This document shows positions 46,761 to 58,700 of a stretch of DNA of 64,000 nucleotides, piece after piece. This stretch comes from Combretum micranthum. Lineage: Eukaryota; Streptophyta; Magnoliopsida; Myrtales; Combretaceae. Below the pieces are notes generated by a model that saw only the letters and a program-made list of their open reading frames with translations, was not told the DNA's origin and did no database searches. Both the position numbers and the translations under genes were made by a program. The stretch is from positions 62,001 to 126,000 of the forward strand of contig JAMXBD010000206.1 in NCBI GenBank assembly GCA_024138025.1, in the 5' to 3' direction. How positions within the stretch are numbered: position 1 is the first letter of the stretch; every line of letters starts with the position of its first letter.

Positions 46761-49595
46761 CCCTTTCAATTAAGAGGTCAGAGGAAGAAGGAGAAGAAGA
46801 TAAGTTGTTTAAACCTACATTGTGGAAATGTAAAGATAGTGAAGCTTCTCATGAGATGAAGTTTGATGGGGGTAGGGGAAATTGTAATTCAAAGAAGAGT
46901 GGTAAAGCCAAGGTTGATGGCACAATTGTAAAGAGAAGGAATAAGTTAAGGGAAAGGTTTGTATTTACTAAAGAACTTGTAGAAGAGGAGGTAGTGCAAA
47001 TGCATGACCTAGAATTTTTTGGCTTAGGTGGCTAGCCTCGATCAACCATCAAATCATCATGATAGCCTAAACTTGGAATTGTCACGGTTTAAAGCAACCA
47101 TTTATAGTTTATGATCTTAAAAGTATTATCTTCAAGAACAAGCCCCTTCTAATTTTTCTCATAGAAACTAAGAAAAAATCTATGTATGTTGATTGGGTAA
47201 GAAGAAAATTTAAATATAATTATGGATGGAATGTGGATTCAAAGGCCTTAGTGGTAGGTTGACATTGTGGTGGAATAATGAGGATGTTAAACTTTCATCA
47301 CTAGAGCAAAATCGAATACTATAATAAGATGATGGAGTTAAAGAGTAAATGTGAGAGTTTCATAGTGTTATAGCAATCTTCAGTATTCAGCTAGACTTCG
47401 ATTATTAGATAAAGTAAGAAACTTATCACTTGACATGAATATACTCCTAATGTTATGTGGTGATTTGAATGATATTTCACATTTGGAGGAAAAATCTAGA
47501 GGAAGAGATATATCGAATTGGCATATGAGGAATATCAGAAGAATGATATTGAATTGTCGATTAATAGATAATGACTGTGAAGGAGTTCTTTATATATGAT
47601 TGTAATAAGCAGGTTTATTGGGTAATTGTTAAAGAGCGGCTTGATAGGGGGCTCTTCAATGTCCTTTGGCTTAAGGTTTTTCCTAATTTGACTATGATTA
47701 ATCTTCTCACCATGAAGTGGCCATTCACCTATTTTGATTAATACTCAAAAGATAATGGGTCACACTTCTAGGTTGTTCTGTTAAGAATAGACTTGGTCCA
47801 ATATTGAGGGATGCAAAGAGGTTATAGAGTAGTGTTAGCACAACATAGGGTTGAAACTGATTAAACTGAAGTGATGCTAAAACTAAAATAATGTAAAAAA
47901 GCTCTAAGTAAATGGAGTAGGAAGAATGTGAGGTTTAATGCTTATAGCATTAAGGGACTGCACTAGAAGTTATCTAAATTACAAATAAAGGATATTGAAT
48001 GTTACTATACGGAGAATACCACAATTTAGATTTCTACTAAAGGCAATAAGAGCTCAAGCAGCAAAGGCTAAGAATTAAATGGCTTGGACATGGGGACAAG
48101 AACACTTGATTTTTCCATTAGTGTACCAAAAAAAAAAAAAAAAAAAGGAAAGGCACATAAAAGAGTGGTGTAAATTAAAAATTCTAATGGTGAGTGGTTA
48201 AAAGATGCAAGACGAATTGAGAAAGCAATTTTGAAGTTTTATGAGGACTTATTCAAATCTAGAAAGAAAACATGGATGGGGCTATTTATGATTGTACAAA
48301 GGAAGTGATAACAATAGTCATGAATCAATGATTGACATGAAAAGTTGAGGTAGAAGAAGTTAAGGAAGCAATGTTTTAATTTTGGTCTTTTTCTAATAAC
48401 CTTATAACTTAATGATATAACTCTGATGTCTCAAGTGAGAAGTACCATATTCGAATCCTCCTCCTCCATTGTAATGGCTAAAAAGGAAAAGGCCGTTTAA
48501 AGGCCCTCAAACCAAATGGCTTCAACAACCTCTTTTTCCAAACTCATTGGAGTACAATGAAGTCATTCATGACAACTATGGTCAAAAGCTTTATATAAAT
48601 AGGCTTGTTTCCTTCTAACTTTCACTCTATAGATATTGTCTTAATTCTTAAGGTCTCTCATCCTAATGAAATCTTGAGATTTCATCCTATAAGCCTTTAT
48701 AATACTACTTATAAAATGATTTCTAGGGTCCTTTCCAACAGAATTCAACTATTATTAGACAAAATTGTTTCACCATTCCAAGGTGCTTTCATTTTGGGTA
48801 AGGCTCATCCAAGATAATACTATTATAAACCATAGAGTTTTCACTCCCTAAAACTTAAAGAGAAAGGTAAAAAAAATTATTGTGCTTCAAAAATCAATAT
48901 AGCTAAGGCTCATGACAAAATTGATTGGTCATTCTTAAATAAAATGGGTGTTCATCTATTTGAATTAAGTGGATCATGTGCCAAATCAAATGGACATCCT
49001 ATAGCTTGTTGTTAAATGGTTAAAGAATTGGGCATTTCTCTCCAAATAGAGGACTTAGGCAAAGAGATTCAATTTCACCATACTTATTTATTTTGTTTGT
49101 TGATACTCTTCAAGAATGATGCATAGATCTAACTGAGGATTTAATTAAGAATACAAGTTAAAAATGGTAACTCAATACTTACTTATCTTTCTTTGCATAT
49201 GATGCTTTATTTTTCTTTAAAGCTTCTCAATTTATTTTGGTTAGATTGAAAAGAATTTTAGAACCTTATTGTACTACCTTTGGATCACTTATTGATTTTC
49301 ATGAATTGTTTATGCATTTTAGTTCTTTTGCTTCAGAGACTAATAAGCTGATTTGTTGGGATTGTTTTGGCATTAATTATAGAAATAAGCGTGGCAATCA
49401 TTTGAGTATTCCCACTTTGTGGGAGAAATCTAAATATAAGGTACTCTATTCTTAAAGGATAAAATTAATAAAAAGTTGGAAGGTTGGAAAGGGAGCTTGT
49501 TGTCTATAAAAGAAAAGGAAGTCTTAAGCAAGTTAGTTGCTTTTCCAATTCCAATGTACAATAAGGATCCTAGAAAAATAGTTCAGTTGAGAGCA
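46761..49595 (+). pseudogene. L1-type LINE: AP endonuclease and reverse transcriptase, decayed
   Basis: From about 47075 the plus strand reads W-N-C-H-G-L, then K-P-L-L-I-F-L-I-E-T-K and V-R-R-K-F-K-Y-N-Y, the start of a plant LINE apurinic endonuclease. L-C-G-D-L-N-D-I and H-M-R-N-I-R follow near 47450-47530. The reverse transcriptase begins near 48600 with V-L-I-L-K-V-S-H-P, R-F-H-P-I-S-L-Y-N and M-I-S-R-V-L-S-N-R-I, then S-P-F-Q-G-A-F-I-L-G. A-K-A-H-D-K-I-D-W-S-F follows near 48905. The Y/F-A-D-D position (about 49196) reads F-A-Y-D-A. A late K-L-E-G-W-K-G-S-L-L-S block follows (49460-49505). Many stops and frame changes, an A20 run at 48128-48147 and a SINE insertion show it is dead. The 3' RNase H part is missing, and the element stops near the hAT copy at 49686. 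Confidence 0.85.
48391..48500 (+). mobile_element. SINE inside the LINE, same family as 36476-36572
   Basis: TTCTAATAACCTTATAACTTAATGAT (A-box region), CATATTCGAATCC (B box) and CATTGTAATGGCTAAAAAGG (tail) follow the 36476-36572 SINE block by block. LINE text breaks off just before it (E-V-K-E-A-M-F) and resumes just after it (K-A-L-K-P-N-G-F), where the LINE family normally has a continuous stretch. The exact ends and target duplication are unclear. Confidence 0.7.
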
Positions 49596-49685
49596 ACGTC
49601 CACAAGCATATAATATCAAAATAAAAATATATATTATATTAAAAAATGACAATAAAAATATATTAAACTTATGAAATCAGTGGGA

Positions 49686-50421
49686 ACAGCTATTGTCCTG
49701 ACCCGGGAACCGCCCCGTGGGTGACGGTTCTGAACCGTTCAAGGACCCGTCGGTTTCGACGTGGTGGAACCGGCAGTTCAACCGGGTCCGGAACCGCCAT
49801 TCCGGACCAGGAACCGGCGGTTCCAACCCGCAAAAAAAAAAAAAAAAGGAAAAAACCTGAGAATAAACTGGGAAAGGAAAAGGAGGAGCGCGTTGTGAAT
49901 TCATCCATCGGATAGAAAAAGCAAAATGCTATTATTCAAGAGTTAAGAAAATAATTTCAATTATTTTCATATGTATAACAAAAATTGCAAGTTCCAACAT
50001 TCACATTCTCCAACGTTCCCATTCTCTCTCACACTTTTATTTTTTTCCTCTCCTCTCATCAACTCTCTGGTCTGAGTTTACTTTTACCCCCTAATTCACA
50101 TTCCCATTATTCTACCGGGAAAAAAAAAAAAAAGAAGAAATACTCATTCCCAATTACTTCATTGATTCCAAGGGGGGTAGGGGGTAGGGGGGTCGGGGGC
50201 TGCATTTGAGGGGGGAAAAGAAAAAAAACAAAAAACAAAATAAAACAAAAAAAAAAAACCGTTCATGTGGAACCGGAACCGGAACCGTCAGAACCGGCGG
50301 TTCCTTGGAGCCGTGAACCGTCCCGGCTCTGGCGGTTCCGGTTCCGGTTTCACGAAATGTGGAACTGTGAACCGGCGGTTCCGGTTTGGTCCGAAACCGA
50401 CCCAAATCGTGCCGATGTCTA
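49686..50421. mobile_element. Non-autonomous hAT (GGTTC-array family)
   Basis: The complemented right end starts TAGACATCGGCACGA, matching the TIR of the 15107 element (TAGACGTCGACACGG) at 12 of 15 bases. The left side enters the array at about GACCCGGGAACCGCC, but the outermost TIR is not recognisable there, so the left end is damaged or truncated. Both ends are dense in GGAACCGG/CGGTTCC. The centre has A-runs and a G-rich tract. No left copy of GCTTCTCA (50422-50429) is next to the element. Confidence 0.8.
50172..50199 (+). other. G-quadruplex motif
   Basis: Four G-runs of 6, 5, 6 and 5 bases are separated by two-base loops (TA, TA, TC). This is a textbook intramolecular G-quadruplex pattern, inside the hAT element. 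Confidence 0.9.
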
Positions 50422-50429
50422 GCTTCTCA

Positions 50430-51101
50430 ACACCGCTACGCTTGCTTAAATTGTATTAAAAAATAGGAAGGCCATGGAATATCATATAAGGGAGTTGAAC
50501 GAAAGACTTATAAGTTTGTTTACCCAAATTTTATAATATTCATCTTTTATTTATTTTATAGTTTATGATCTTTTAATTACACTTTATTGAGTTTGAATTT
50601 TTTATATAAGTATAGAATTTAAGGTTAAAAATATAAATATATATCTCAACATTTTAGTAATTAATCTTTATAAATAGCTTTCATAGAATTTTCTTCTCTC
50701 TCTTTTTTTCCAAAAAAAAAAATAAACGTCATAATTCGAATTATTAATTATTCCAAAAAGCTTGGTATACAATTCATTTTTTTTGCCCTTTTGTCTCAAT
50801 AATCCATCAACTACACTAAGTTTGTGTACTGATCATAAATTTATTTTCTATATATAAAGTTTTTATTATTATGTTGGATGTTGAATAATTATTTTATATA
50901 TTTTTAGTTTAACCGTTTTATAATTATAATTATTTTACGGTTAAAAATATAATTATAATTTTCTAATCATTATTTATTTTAAAATCCATATCTCCTGGCA
51001 CTTCCGCTATGGGCTTATGGGTCATTTGTCAAAGAGTAAATCAAACAAAAACCGAGCCCTTGCATCTAACTCAGCAAACTCAAACCTCACTACCTTTTTC
51101 A
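50430..51101. other. Region upstream of DXO1
   Basis: AT-rich, with no clear TATA element close to the start. ATGGGCTTATGGGTC at about 51009 contains a TGGGCT site II-like box often seen in housekeeping plant promoters. The reading frame is open from an ATG at 51009, but the ATG at 51102 fits the start of the acidic domain better. Confidence 0.4.
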
Positions 51102-54100
51102 ATGGATTTCTCGGAAGTGGACCTTTTCGGTGAAGAAGAAGAAGAAGATCAAAACGAAGTACAAGAACGTGGAACCCGCGAATCTTCATCAGGGTCATCA
51201 TCCCGATCCTCTTCTTCATCCTCATCCTCATCTGGGTCGTCCTCTAATGGCAGTGGCGATGATGATGATGGGCGTGGAAGCAGTAGTGCAAGTGGGAGTG
51301 CTAGCAGTGGAGAAGAGGAAGAAGTAAAGGAAGGAGAAGATGAAGATGAAGTGGAGAGACCTGATAGTAGAGGGATAATAATTGAGGGGTATGAAGAGGG
51401 TGATGATGTGGATTTGTTTGGGTCTGATAATGAAGATTATTGCAAGACTAGTGCTGTCAGTCCGTACCCTATTCCTGGTAAAAAAAAAAAAAAAAATTGT
51501 TCTTGTTTTGATTTTAGGCTTTTTCGGGTGTTCTAGTTGATGGGTGTTTGAGGTTCTGGTAACTTATGTTTTGTGTGAGGAAAAGAAGGGAACTTTGTTA
51601 TGAATTGTGATCAACATGCTTGCATTGGGAATTTTTTTTTTTTCCCCTTTTGTGTTAGTTTGATTGATGGGAGCTCGAGGTTTTGGTGAATTATGTCTTG
51701 TGTGTGGAAAAGCCGGGAGCTTTGTAGAATAAATTATAAATTATGATAGGATAGAATGCTTGCGTTTTAGGTTTTAGAGCGAAATTCTCTGTAGAAATTC
51801 TCAATTCTCGTTAAAGTTATGTTTGTTGTTTTGGGTTTTATGTTTTTGTGTTGGTTTGATTGATGGGTCACTGACTAATTTGTGGCTTTTAGTGAGTTGG
51901 TTTCTAAACAAATCATTGGTCATGCCTTGAGGATTGGTTTGTCAGTACCATTTCGCATTGTGTGGAATACCTGTTTTAGAATTTCAAATTTAATGCACTT
52001 CAACTAACTTTGATACATATGGAAGAAATAATTTTGCCTTTTGGTATTATTATCATTTGAAGTAGTTGATGGTTCTGAAATTCTGTCTTTTTGCATCTAT
52101 ATTATCCTTTTCTTAAGTCAGAATTTTTATTGGCAGTACTTCCCCCTATCCGTAGCAATGTCAGCCAGGGTCGAGGGAACTTTGGCCGTGGTCGCTGGCA
52201 GCCTGGCCATCAAAATGGTAGAGGGCAGGGATCCTTCCTCGGCCAGGATCTTACCCGCATAGGCCTAATTATGGTTTTGGACCAAAATTCCCCAATGGTC
52301 AACGTGATGAGCGTTTTGTCTCCGAGCTCAAATTTAACAAGAGTGAGGAAACATTGTCAAGAAAATGTATTGCTTTTCAAGAGGTTTGTGATCAGTTCCT
52401 ATTTAACATTTGTTAATGCCATTTAAGCTTAATTTCTACTAACCAATGCAAGGTAATATTTGGGGAATGTCAAGTAAAAGGAATCTGAATAATTTAGATA
52501 GTCATATTGGTATCAATATTTTAAAATCGTTTTGGGCTTGTCTTGTCTCCTTAATCTGTGCTGCTGGGAGATAAAATCCTTATCGCTAATATGGCTGTAC
52601 ATTTTTTTTTTTTTTTAATGACAGCCGTGCGAACTTGCTTGCTATAGTCGTGTAGAAGGTGGTGATGTATACTTCGATGATCGCAGCTTGGTAAGTTCTT
52701 ATCTGTCCTATTTTTGGATCCTTTATTTAATTAAAGATTTTGCAAAGTGGCTTAGTTGATTTAAGATATTAATTTGCCAACTCTAGAGGCTCTTCAAACG
52801 TTTCATCACAGAAGATGTGGGAGCTGACCTTAACCAAGGGTTTGACACATTTGTTGAGAAGAAAGGTACTGGATGATTGTGACACCATCACAATGCTACT
52901 TGTCAAAGCAATTTTGATGCTGCATTTTGTCAATTTATGCTTTGAGGGGCTAATTCATGATCCCGTATGTCTATTGCTTTTTCTTTTCCCCCTGAGCAGA
53001 TCTGGGTTCACAGGGTTTTGGCGACCTCCTTGCTTGCATTAGAGACAAAAACATACCACTGCAAAACATGCATTTTGTGGTATGATTGTACTGCTTCTTT
53101 GTATCATTCCACTGCCAATATCATGCTTTTCCAAAACATTTTAACTCAAATGTTTGTTCTTCCTGATCTTCTGTTTTCCTCAGACATTCCGCAACAACCT
53201 AAATAAGGTATGGACTTGTGCCATTCTATGAGAATTAAAGTTGAATTTCTATTGCAACCATGGTGTTAGCTTTTTCAATTTTGATCTCTTGGCTCAATAG
53301 CATTTGGTAGTTGTGAGATGCATTTAGCTATATTTTGGGTATGACAATGGTTCTTCTTTGTTTAGCAGATTAAAAGCTTTGAAATATGATTGTCCTTTTG
53401 TGATAGAATTTTGTGCTTTCCTTGCTAATTAGCATGAGACATTGGTCCTTCTTCTTGTGTTTTGATAACTCTTAGTTTTGATTTCTGTTTTAAGTTGTAC
53501 CTATTTCCTCAAGCATGTCTTTCCCCAACTTCCCTAGAGTCATCAGCCATGCTTTCTCTCCAATCACTTGGCAATTTATTAAATCTTTGAGGATGCAAGG
53601 AATCGCTTCTTATGTCCTTTAAGAATATATAGTTGAACATGGAGAAATTTTTTGATCTGACAAGAAAGTGTCAGTAGGAAGGTTTATGGTCGTTGAATTA
53701 TGTGGCTATTTCAAAACTGAGATCTTGAAGAACTAAGATGAAGACATGGAATTTACCCAAAAATAAAAAAATTAAAAACTGATTTGGAAAACATGGAATT
53801 AAGTAGTTTTGTTGACTTGCATAGAAATCAAGGAACATTTTTATCATTATAGCCCTTACTGCTGTTAAAACGAGGCTGATCCTAAATGGATAAATATTGG
53901 ACCCAAAGTCAAAAGAGTACTTTACGGATCTTTTCCTCTGGACAGAGATTCCTGTCATTGGAAATTATAGATATCTTTGTCTGAAGGAAGGGAGTCAGGG
54001 AGACAGAAGTTCCTAAAGAGCAGCAGTAGCATTCTTTTTGCCTGCCACAAATGTAGTGCAGCTTAGTTTGTTAGAGTGGCTAAGGAGAGGCCTGTTATGC

Positions 54101-57100
54101 GTTTCATTGCTTTTTCATTCAATTCTTCCAGGTGGCAGTGTCTTGGGAATTAGTAACCAGTTTAGTTCTGTGATACTGTGTTGTATGACCTGTTGCTAAA
54201 GAGATCAGAGCAGAATAATGGGGAAAATAGAGAAGAGGGATAGGTTGAAAATATTTCAATAATTTAATTAACAACCCAAGATGCTTTTATCTTTTGTGCA
54301 TGCTCCATGAAATGCCTGATATAGAGGAAAAAGCGAAACTAGCAAATCAGGAAGTATGTAAAATATAATTAATTTCTAGCAAAGTCAGTAATCCTTAGAT
54401 TGAACTAGCTGTTCTGATGCTATCTCATGCAGTTTGTAGAGGTTGCATGATAATGATATGACCTACAAACTTGCTAGAACGTTTTTTTTTACTTTTTAAA
54501 AGCTGCCAAACCCATTCAGTATATATATATATATATGCCTGTGGCATGGCTACATTCTACAAAGGTCTTGGGGGAAGAAACAGGGAAAGGATTGCACATG
54601 TTCTATTTGAAATGAAGCTGTTTTTGTGATTTACTTTTAGACTGAAATTTCATAAAACTAAAGAATTGTATTTACTTTGCAGATATTGGCTACTGCTTAT
54701 ATTAGGCATGAACCTTGGGAAATGGGGGTGCATAAAAGAAATGGTGTTGTCTATCTTGATGTGCACAAACTTCCAGAAAGACCTCAGAGTGAATTAGATC
54801 GAAAAAGGTATTGAAATGCCTATGCTTTTTTAATGCATGACATCTTATTCTAAGTATTCATAGTTGCATTCATTTGCTTTTGCAAGGCACTATTTTTGTC
54901 CTTTCTTAGATGAAAGCATTACTTAAGTTGGATGTCAGTAACAGCATTTATGATAGCATGAGAGAAACCGCTTAACTTGCCGAAGCTAAAGGATAGAAGG
55001 TAAAATATAACAAGCAAATTGCGATTGATCAATTAGTCCTGATTTTATAGCAAGGTATCCAGCAATCTAATATGCCGAATGGTCATGATGTGTAGCTTTT
55101 AGTATTCTTTGTTGGTGATTATTGAGAAGGATGCATCATGGTTGCATTAAAATTAATGAGAAATGAAGTTTTTCTCTTCTATGAGGGCATGATATTAACA
55201 GAATTGGAAGCGTTGAAAGATTTTGACTGAGTTTACTCTTGGGGTCTCCTCTTTTCTGCTGTAAAATACAATCTTTACTGTTAGACTCTCCATGGCAATG
55301 AAGTTAGTCAAGCAATTTCATTTCATGTTCTATGGACTTGAGTATCATCTAGTAATGTTAAATTTTCCAAATAGGATATATATTAGTATGTCATATTTTC
55401 TGTATAAATAGCTGTTTTGTTTTATTTTCCAGGGCATGTGTGTTTGTACTAAAATCTTTGCCTTCTGCTATATACGAAGTTCTTCATGATTTGAGTGTTG
55501 AGTTTTGATTATCAAAATTTTTGATGTGATTTAATTCAGAAGTTACTACTGGGTTATTGTTTTGAGAGCCTTGCTACTGAAGATCCAGAAAGAGCTGTTG
55601 GTGAAGGAATACATCATGTCGATGCTAATGTTGAATTCTGTTCCGTTATCAAAACAAAGTTAGGGGCTCACCGGATTCTCATGGTGCTGAAATGGATTGC
55701 TGTATTCAACTGATGATGGCAGGAGGTTCTACATTGAGTTAAAGACAAGCCGCGAGTTGCTATCTTGTTTCGCCGTTTCTCTTTCTCTCACTTGATCTGT
55801 ATTTAATATCTTTTTTCTTTTAATTTTATTTGGTAGCTTTAAATTTATTACTCTCTGTCGGCAGTTGGAGCAGCACACCGAGGAAAGATATGAGAGAGAA
55901 AAACTGCTGAAGTTTTGGGTATGTGATCCTCCCATCATGTATTTCTCTCTTTTCCTGGAGCATGCAATTTCTAAATCAACATACTTTCCCATGTTTAAAT
56001 GAATAGGTCCTTGTGATAGAACAGTAATTTTTCTCGCTTTTTACTGATATACGTGTTGAAGGGTAATATAAGATTCAAGAAATCAGGCCATATTTTGACC
56101 TTAGATAATTATAGTCTGCTGAAAAAGAAATTATCGAACATTATATTTTCTCGCTTCTTACTTCTATACGTGTTGAAGCATAATATAAGATTCAAGAAGT
56201 TGGGCCATTTTTTGACTTTAGATGATTTATAGTAAAAGAAATGGTGCTTATCCAGTAAAAAACTTTCAGGTGTTTGTGTGTGATTTTCACTTCAGTTATG
56301 TTGCATTATGAGCCCTCTCTCATTTCGTTGATGCAATTATCCCCAAGCTTTTGAGTAGTTATATGACCTTTTCAACTCCAAAAAATTATGTGTTACTCTT
56401 AACTTGCAAAAGGTGAACTTACTTCCTCACAGAAGGGGGTCACATTGCAATTAAACCATTATTAAATCATGACTCCCAATCCAAAGTTTACTTGAATTTA
56501 AATTGTCTTCGTGTATGTAATTAAGGGTTTGCTTACTGAATACTAGAAATGAAAGCAGATGTGGACTGGAGAAATACTACTTGTGATTGTGTGTTGTTCC
56601 ATAAGAAGTTGAAAATGAAGCCTCCTCTTTGAAAATCTCCTTGTTGCTTCTCGGTGCTCCTTCTACTTCATGTTGGTGATTGTGTTAAATCTCTCTCTCT
56701 TTCCTTTCTGGCAAGGATGGGTGTTTTTAAGTCTAGCTTCATTATATGTGGCTTTCATCTAGGATTCTGTTGAATTCCCTTCATCTTTGGTGAAAGAATT
56801 GGCATGGCTCTTTATCAGAAAAAAAAGGAAGATTGATAATGTGGCTCTAATATTTGATGCAGATCCAATCCTTCCTCGCAGGTGTTCCGTATATCGTTAT
56901 TGGATTCAGGTAAACAGTCCACTGATATATTTGCTTCCATTTATGGTGGTGTGTCTTATTTTTCATATTTTGGTGGTGTCAACTTCTTAATGCCACCTGA
57001 CGTTATTCAATAGGACTCTTGAGTTTTTCCTTGCCATAACAGCTTAATAATAAGATCATAATTGGTTGATCATATTTATGTACTTATGTTTGCTTCAGTG

Positions 57101-57791
57101 TTCATTAGTCATGGATAAGCATGGTCTCCATCTCCTTTGATCTGGGGGAAAAACACGCACTCTTTGCTTGTACCTCTTCTTTAATTTGCTTGTTTATATA
57201 TTGGTTCTGCTTCATTCTGAAAGGAGAGATTCCTCTGATTATTTTGACAGGAATGATGCAGGTAATCTCGTCCGCACAGAGAGATTAAGAACTAAAGACG
57301 TAACCCAGAGAGTGAAAATGAAGAATTATTGGCAGGTATATGCGCGTGTCCATTTTTTAATGTTGGTAATTATTACTATTACTTGTCTCTCGTGAATTGC
57401 ACAAGTTGTTTAATGAATTCTTCAGCTGTAATTTACTTATATCTGCATTTAAATGTTTGGCATTCAGGGCGGTGTCTGCCTGGCATTTGCAGATGAGGTC
57501 TTATGCTGGCTATATGGGACAGTTAAAGAGAGTGAGTCTTTGATTTGCATATTCTTGATATCCCACCTTTGCGTTTAGTCTAGTCTTTGATTTTTCCTTA
57601 TTGGGGCTATAACTTGCGCTATTATGAACAAATGGCGTTTTCAATAAATATCTGATAAAGTTAATCCTGTGACTTCAGATGAAGATTACATACTGCAGTT
57701 CGTCCCTCCATTTGCACGTTTAGAGCTTCTACAAGCCAATTCTTGTCCAGATGTAATCACTAACCATGTTGAGCAGCTGCGGATGTCATAG
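51102..57791 (+). CDS. DXO1: DXO1, RNA 5'-end deNADding/decapping nuclease homologue
   Basis: Thirteen exons can be read: 51102-51477, 52137-52383, 52625-52690, 52787-52865, 53000-53079, 53184-53207, 54683-54807, 55540-55756, 55865-55918, 56863-56909, 57251-57335, 57468-57531 and 57679-57791, about 526 codons once missing bases are allowed for. DXO proteins remove NAD and faulty caps from RNA 5' ends. Plant DXO1 also supports cap methylation. The plant N-terminal extension is present, with an acidic/Ser-rich stretch (residues about 5-110) and then [11 protein letters not shown]. The DXO core follows: [34 protein letters not shown], and the end [12 protein letters not shown]. Oddity: one base appears missing near 52228, 55552, 55684 and 55704, and the exon 8 donor reads CGCGAG/TTGC instead of having GT. 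Either the consensus is wrong or this copy is a very young pseudogene. Confidence 0.9.
55540..55756 (+). pseudogene. DXO1 exon 8 with three -1 frameshifts and a bad donor
   Basis: The exon should encode [15 protein letters not shown] through G-A-E-M-D-C-C to I-E-L-K-T-S-R-E. The read frame breaks at TACTGGGTTATTG (55546-55558), at CTCATGGTGCTG (55678-55689) and at TGCTGTATTCAAC (55698-55710). Each is repaired in the expected family sequence by one extra base. The three losses sum to one codon, but a stop falls between them. The 3' boundary lacks GT and would be normal with one more G. There are no substitution-type stops in the correct frame. Confidence 0.8.
56029..56232. repeat. Imperfect ~118-base duplication in DXO1 intron 9
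   Basis: TTTCTCGCTT-TTACT-ATACGTGTTGAAG-TAATATAAGATTCAAGAA-GGCCAT-TTTTGAC-TTAGAT occurs at about 56029 and again at about 56147 with a few changes. Both copies lie within intron 9. Confidence 0.85.
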
Positions 57792-58700
57792 CAGTGAACA
57801 TTTGCCTTCGTTTGGATGACAGATGCATAATGTCTACAACTATAAGAGCTTTCTACTTTGGTAATACATTAAGGATTTTCCCGTTAAAAAAATGCATGGA
57901 AATGTGAAGCTGCTCCAATGGGGGAATCTCTGTAATATGGATGAGCTATTTAACTCTTTCGGATGAGCAATTAGACCATTTCCATCTCAACCCAGGTTAT
58001 AACCGGAGAACGAAGCATATGGGCAGCACCAATCTAACAATGGTACAAACAATAACTGCGCAAACATGTATCTCCTTACGTGTGCGGATGAGTGGTTCTA
58101 TTGGAAAAGAGAAGTTGAGATAAAATGCACCTTGTTTGCTGTATCTTACATTTTTGCAATTGCACTCATTAAATGTATCTTTCAAAACCCTCTATTCTTC
58201 CTTACATTATTCTTGGATCACTTACTGCTAATATATCACAATCATAAGTGCTGCTATAAGCTTGACATTCCATTTTGGATGTCGGAAAATATGAGATTCA
58301 TGCTATGCATGATTGTGTCAAGTTGGGAAACTTGCTGGAATCGTGGTGCGGAATTTGCAGATGCTGGATGCTTCAGGTTGATGCTTGATTTGGTTATTGT
58401 GATTATTCTCTATAGGGAGAATATGTCCTCATTGCTGATTATTGAGAACTTGATTTCATCCTTGTATACTGGTTGCAACTTAGAAAGACTGCTTTATCTT
58501 CTCAAACGTTTCTTACAAATCTGTGCTATGTTAAATAGAACAAAAGATATTTCCATGAAGGACCTGTTTATTTTGTCTTCTTCTTCTTTTATTTTTTATT
58601 TTTTCCTCTTAATCTTTTGCCATGTTTGTTTGTTTCATCTGTTTTTGGTCGTTGTTACATTTTATTTTCATTGTTTTTAAACAAATGTTTGTTAAGAAAT
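57792..58700 (+). other. DXO1 3' UTR and downstream, doubtful 204-codon ORF
   Basis: The first few hundred bases after the stop are probably 3' UTR. A plus ORF at 58066-58680 (204 codons) is rich in L, F, I and C, shows no domain, and ends in a T-rich stretch. It is most likely a chance ORF or part of a decayed sequence. Confidence 0.35.

Noticed and set aside
46805..47035. A 76-codon plus ORF before the LINE endonuclease
   Set aside because: Charged and gene-like in composition, but it lies where the LINE N-terminal linker should be and has no domain of its own.
49221..49230. AGCTTCTCAA as a possible left target duplication for the hAT copy ending at 50421
   Set aside because: LINE reverse-transcriptase text runs straight through this site and on to about 49590, so the match to the right flank is chance.
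49677..50459. Several ORFs rich in R, G, P and F in both strands
   Set aside because: They are translations of the GGTTC/GAACC arrays of a hAT element, which are open in many frames because of their GC-rich repetition.
58066..58680. A 204-codon plus-strand ORF after DXO1
   Set aside because: Hydrophobic, low-complexity and without a domain. It overlaps the probable 3' UTR and lacks splice or promoter context. Likely chance.
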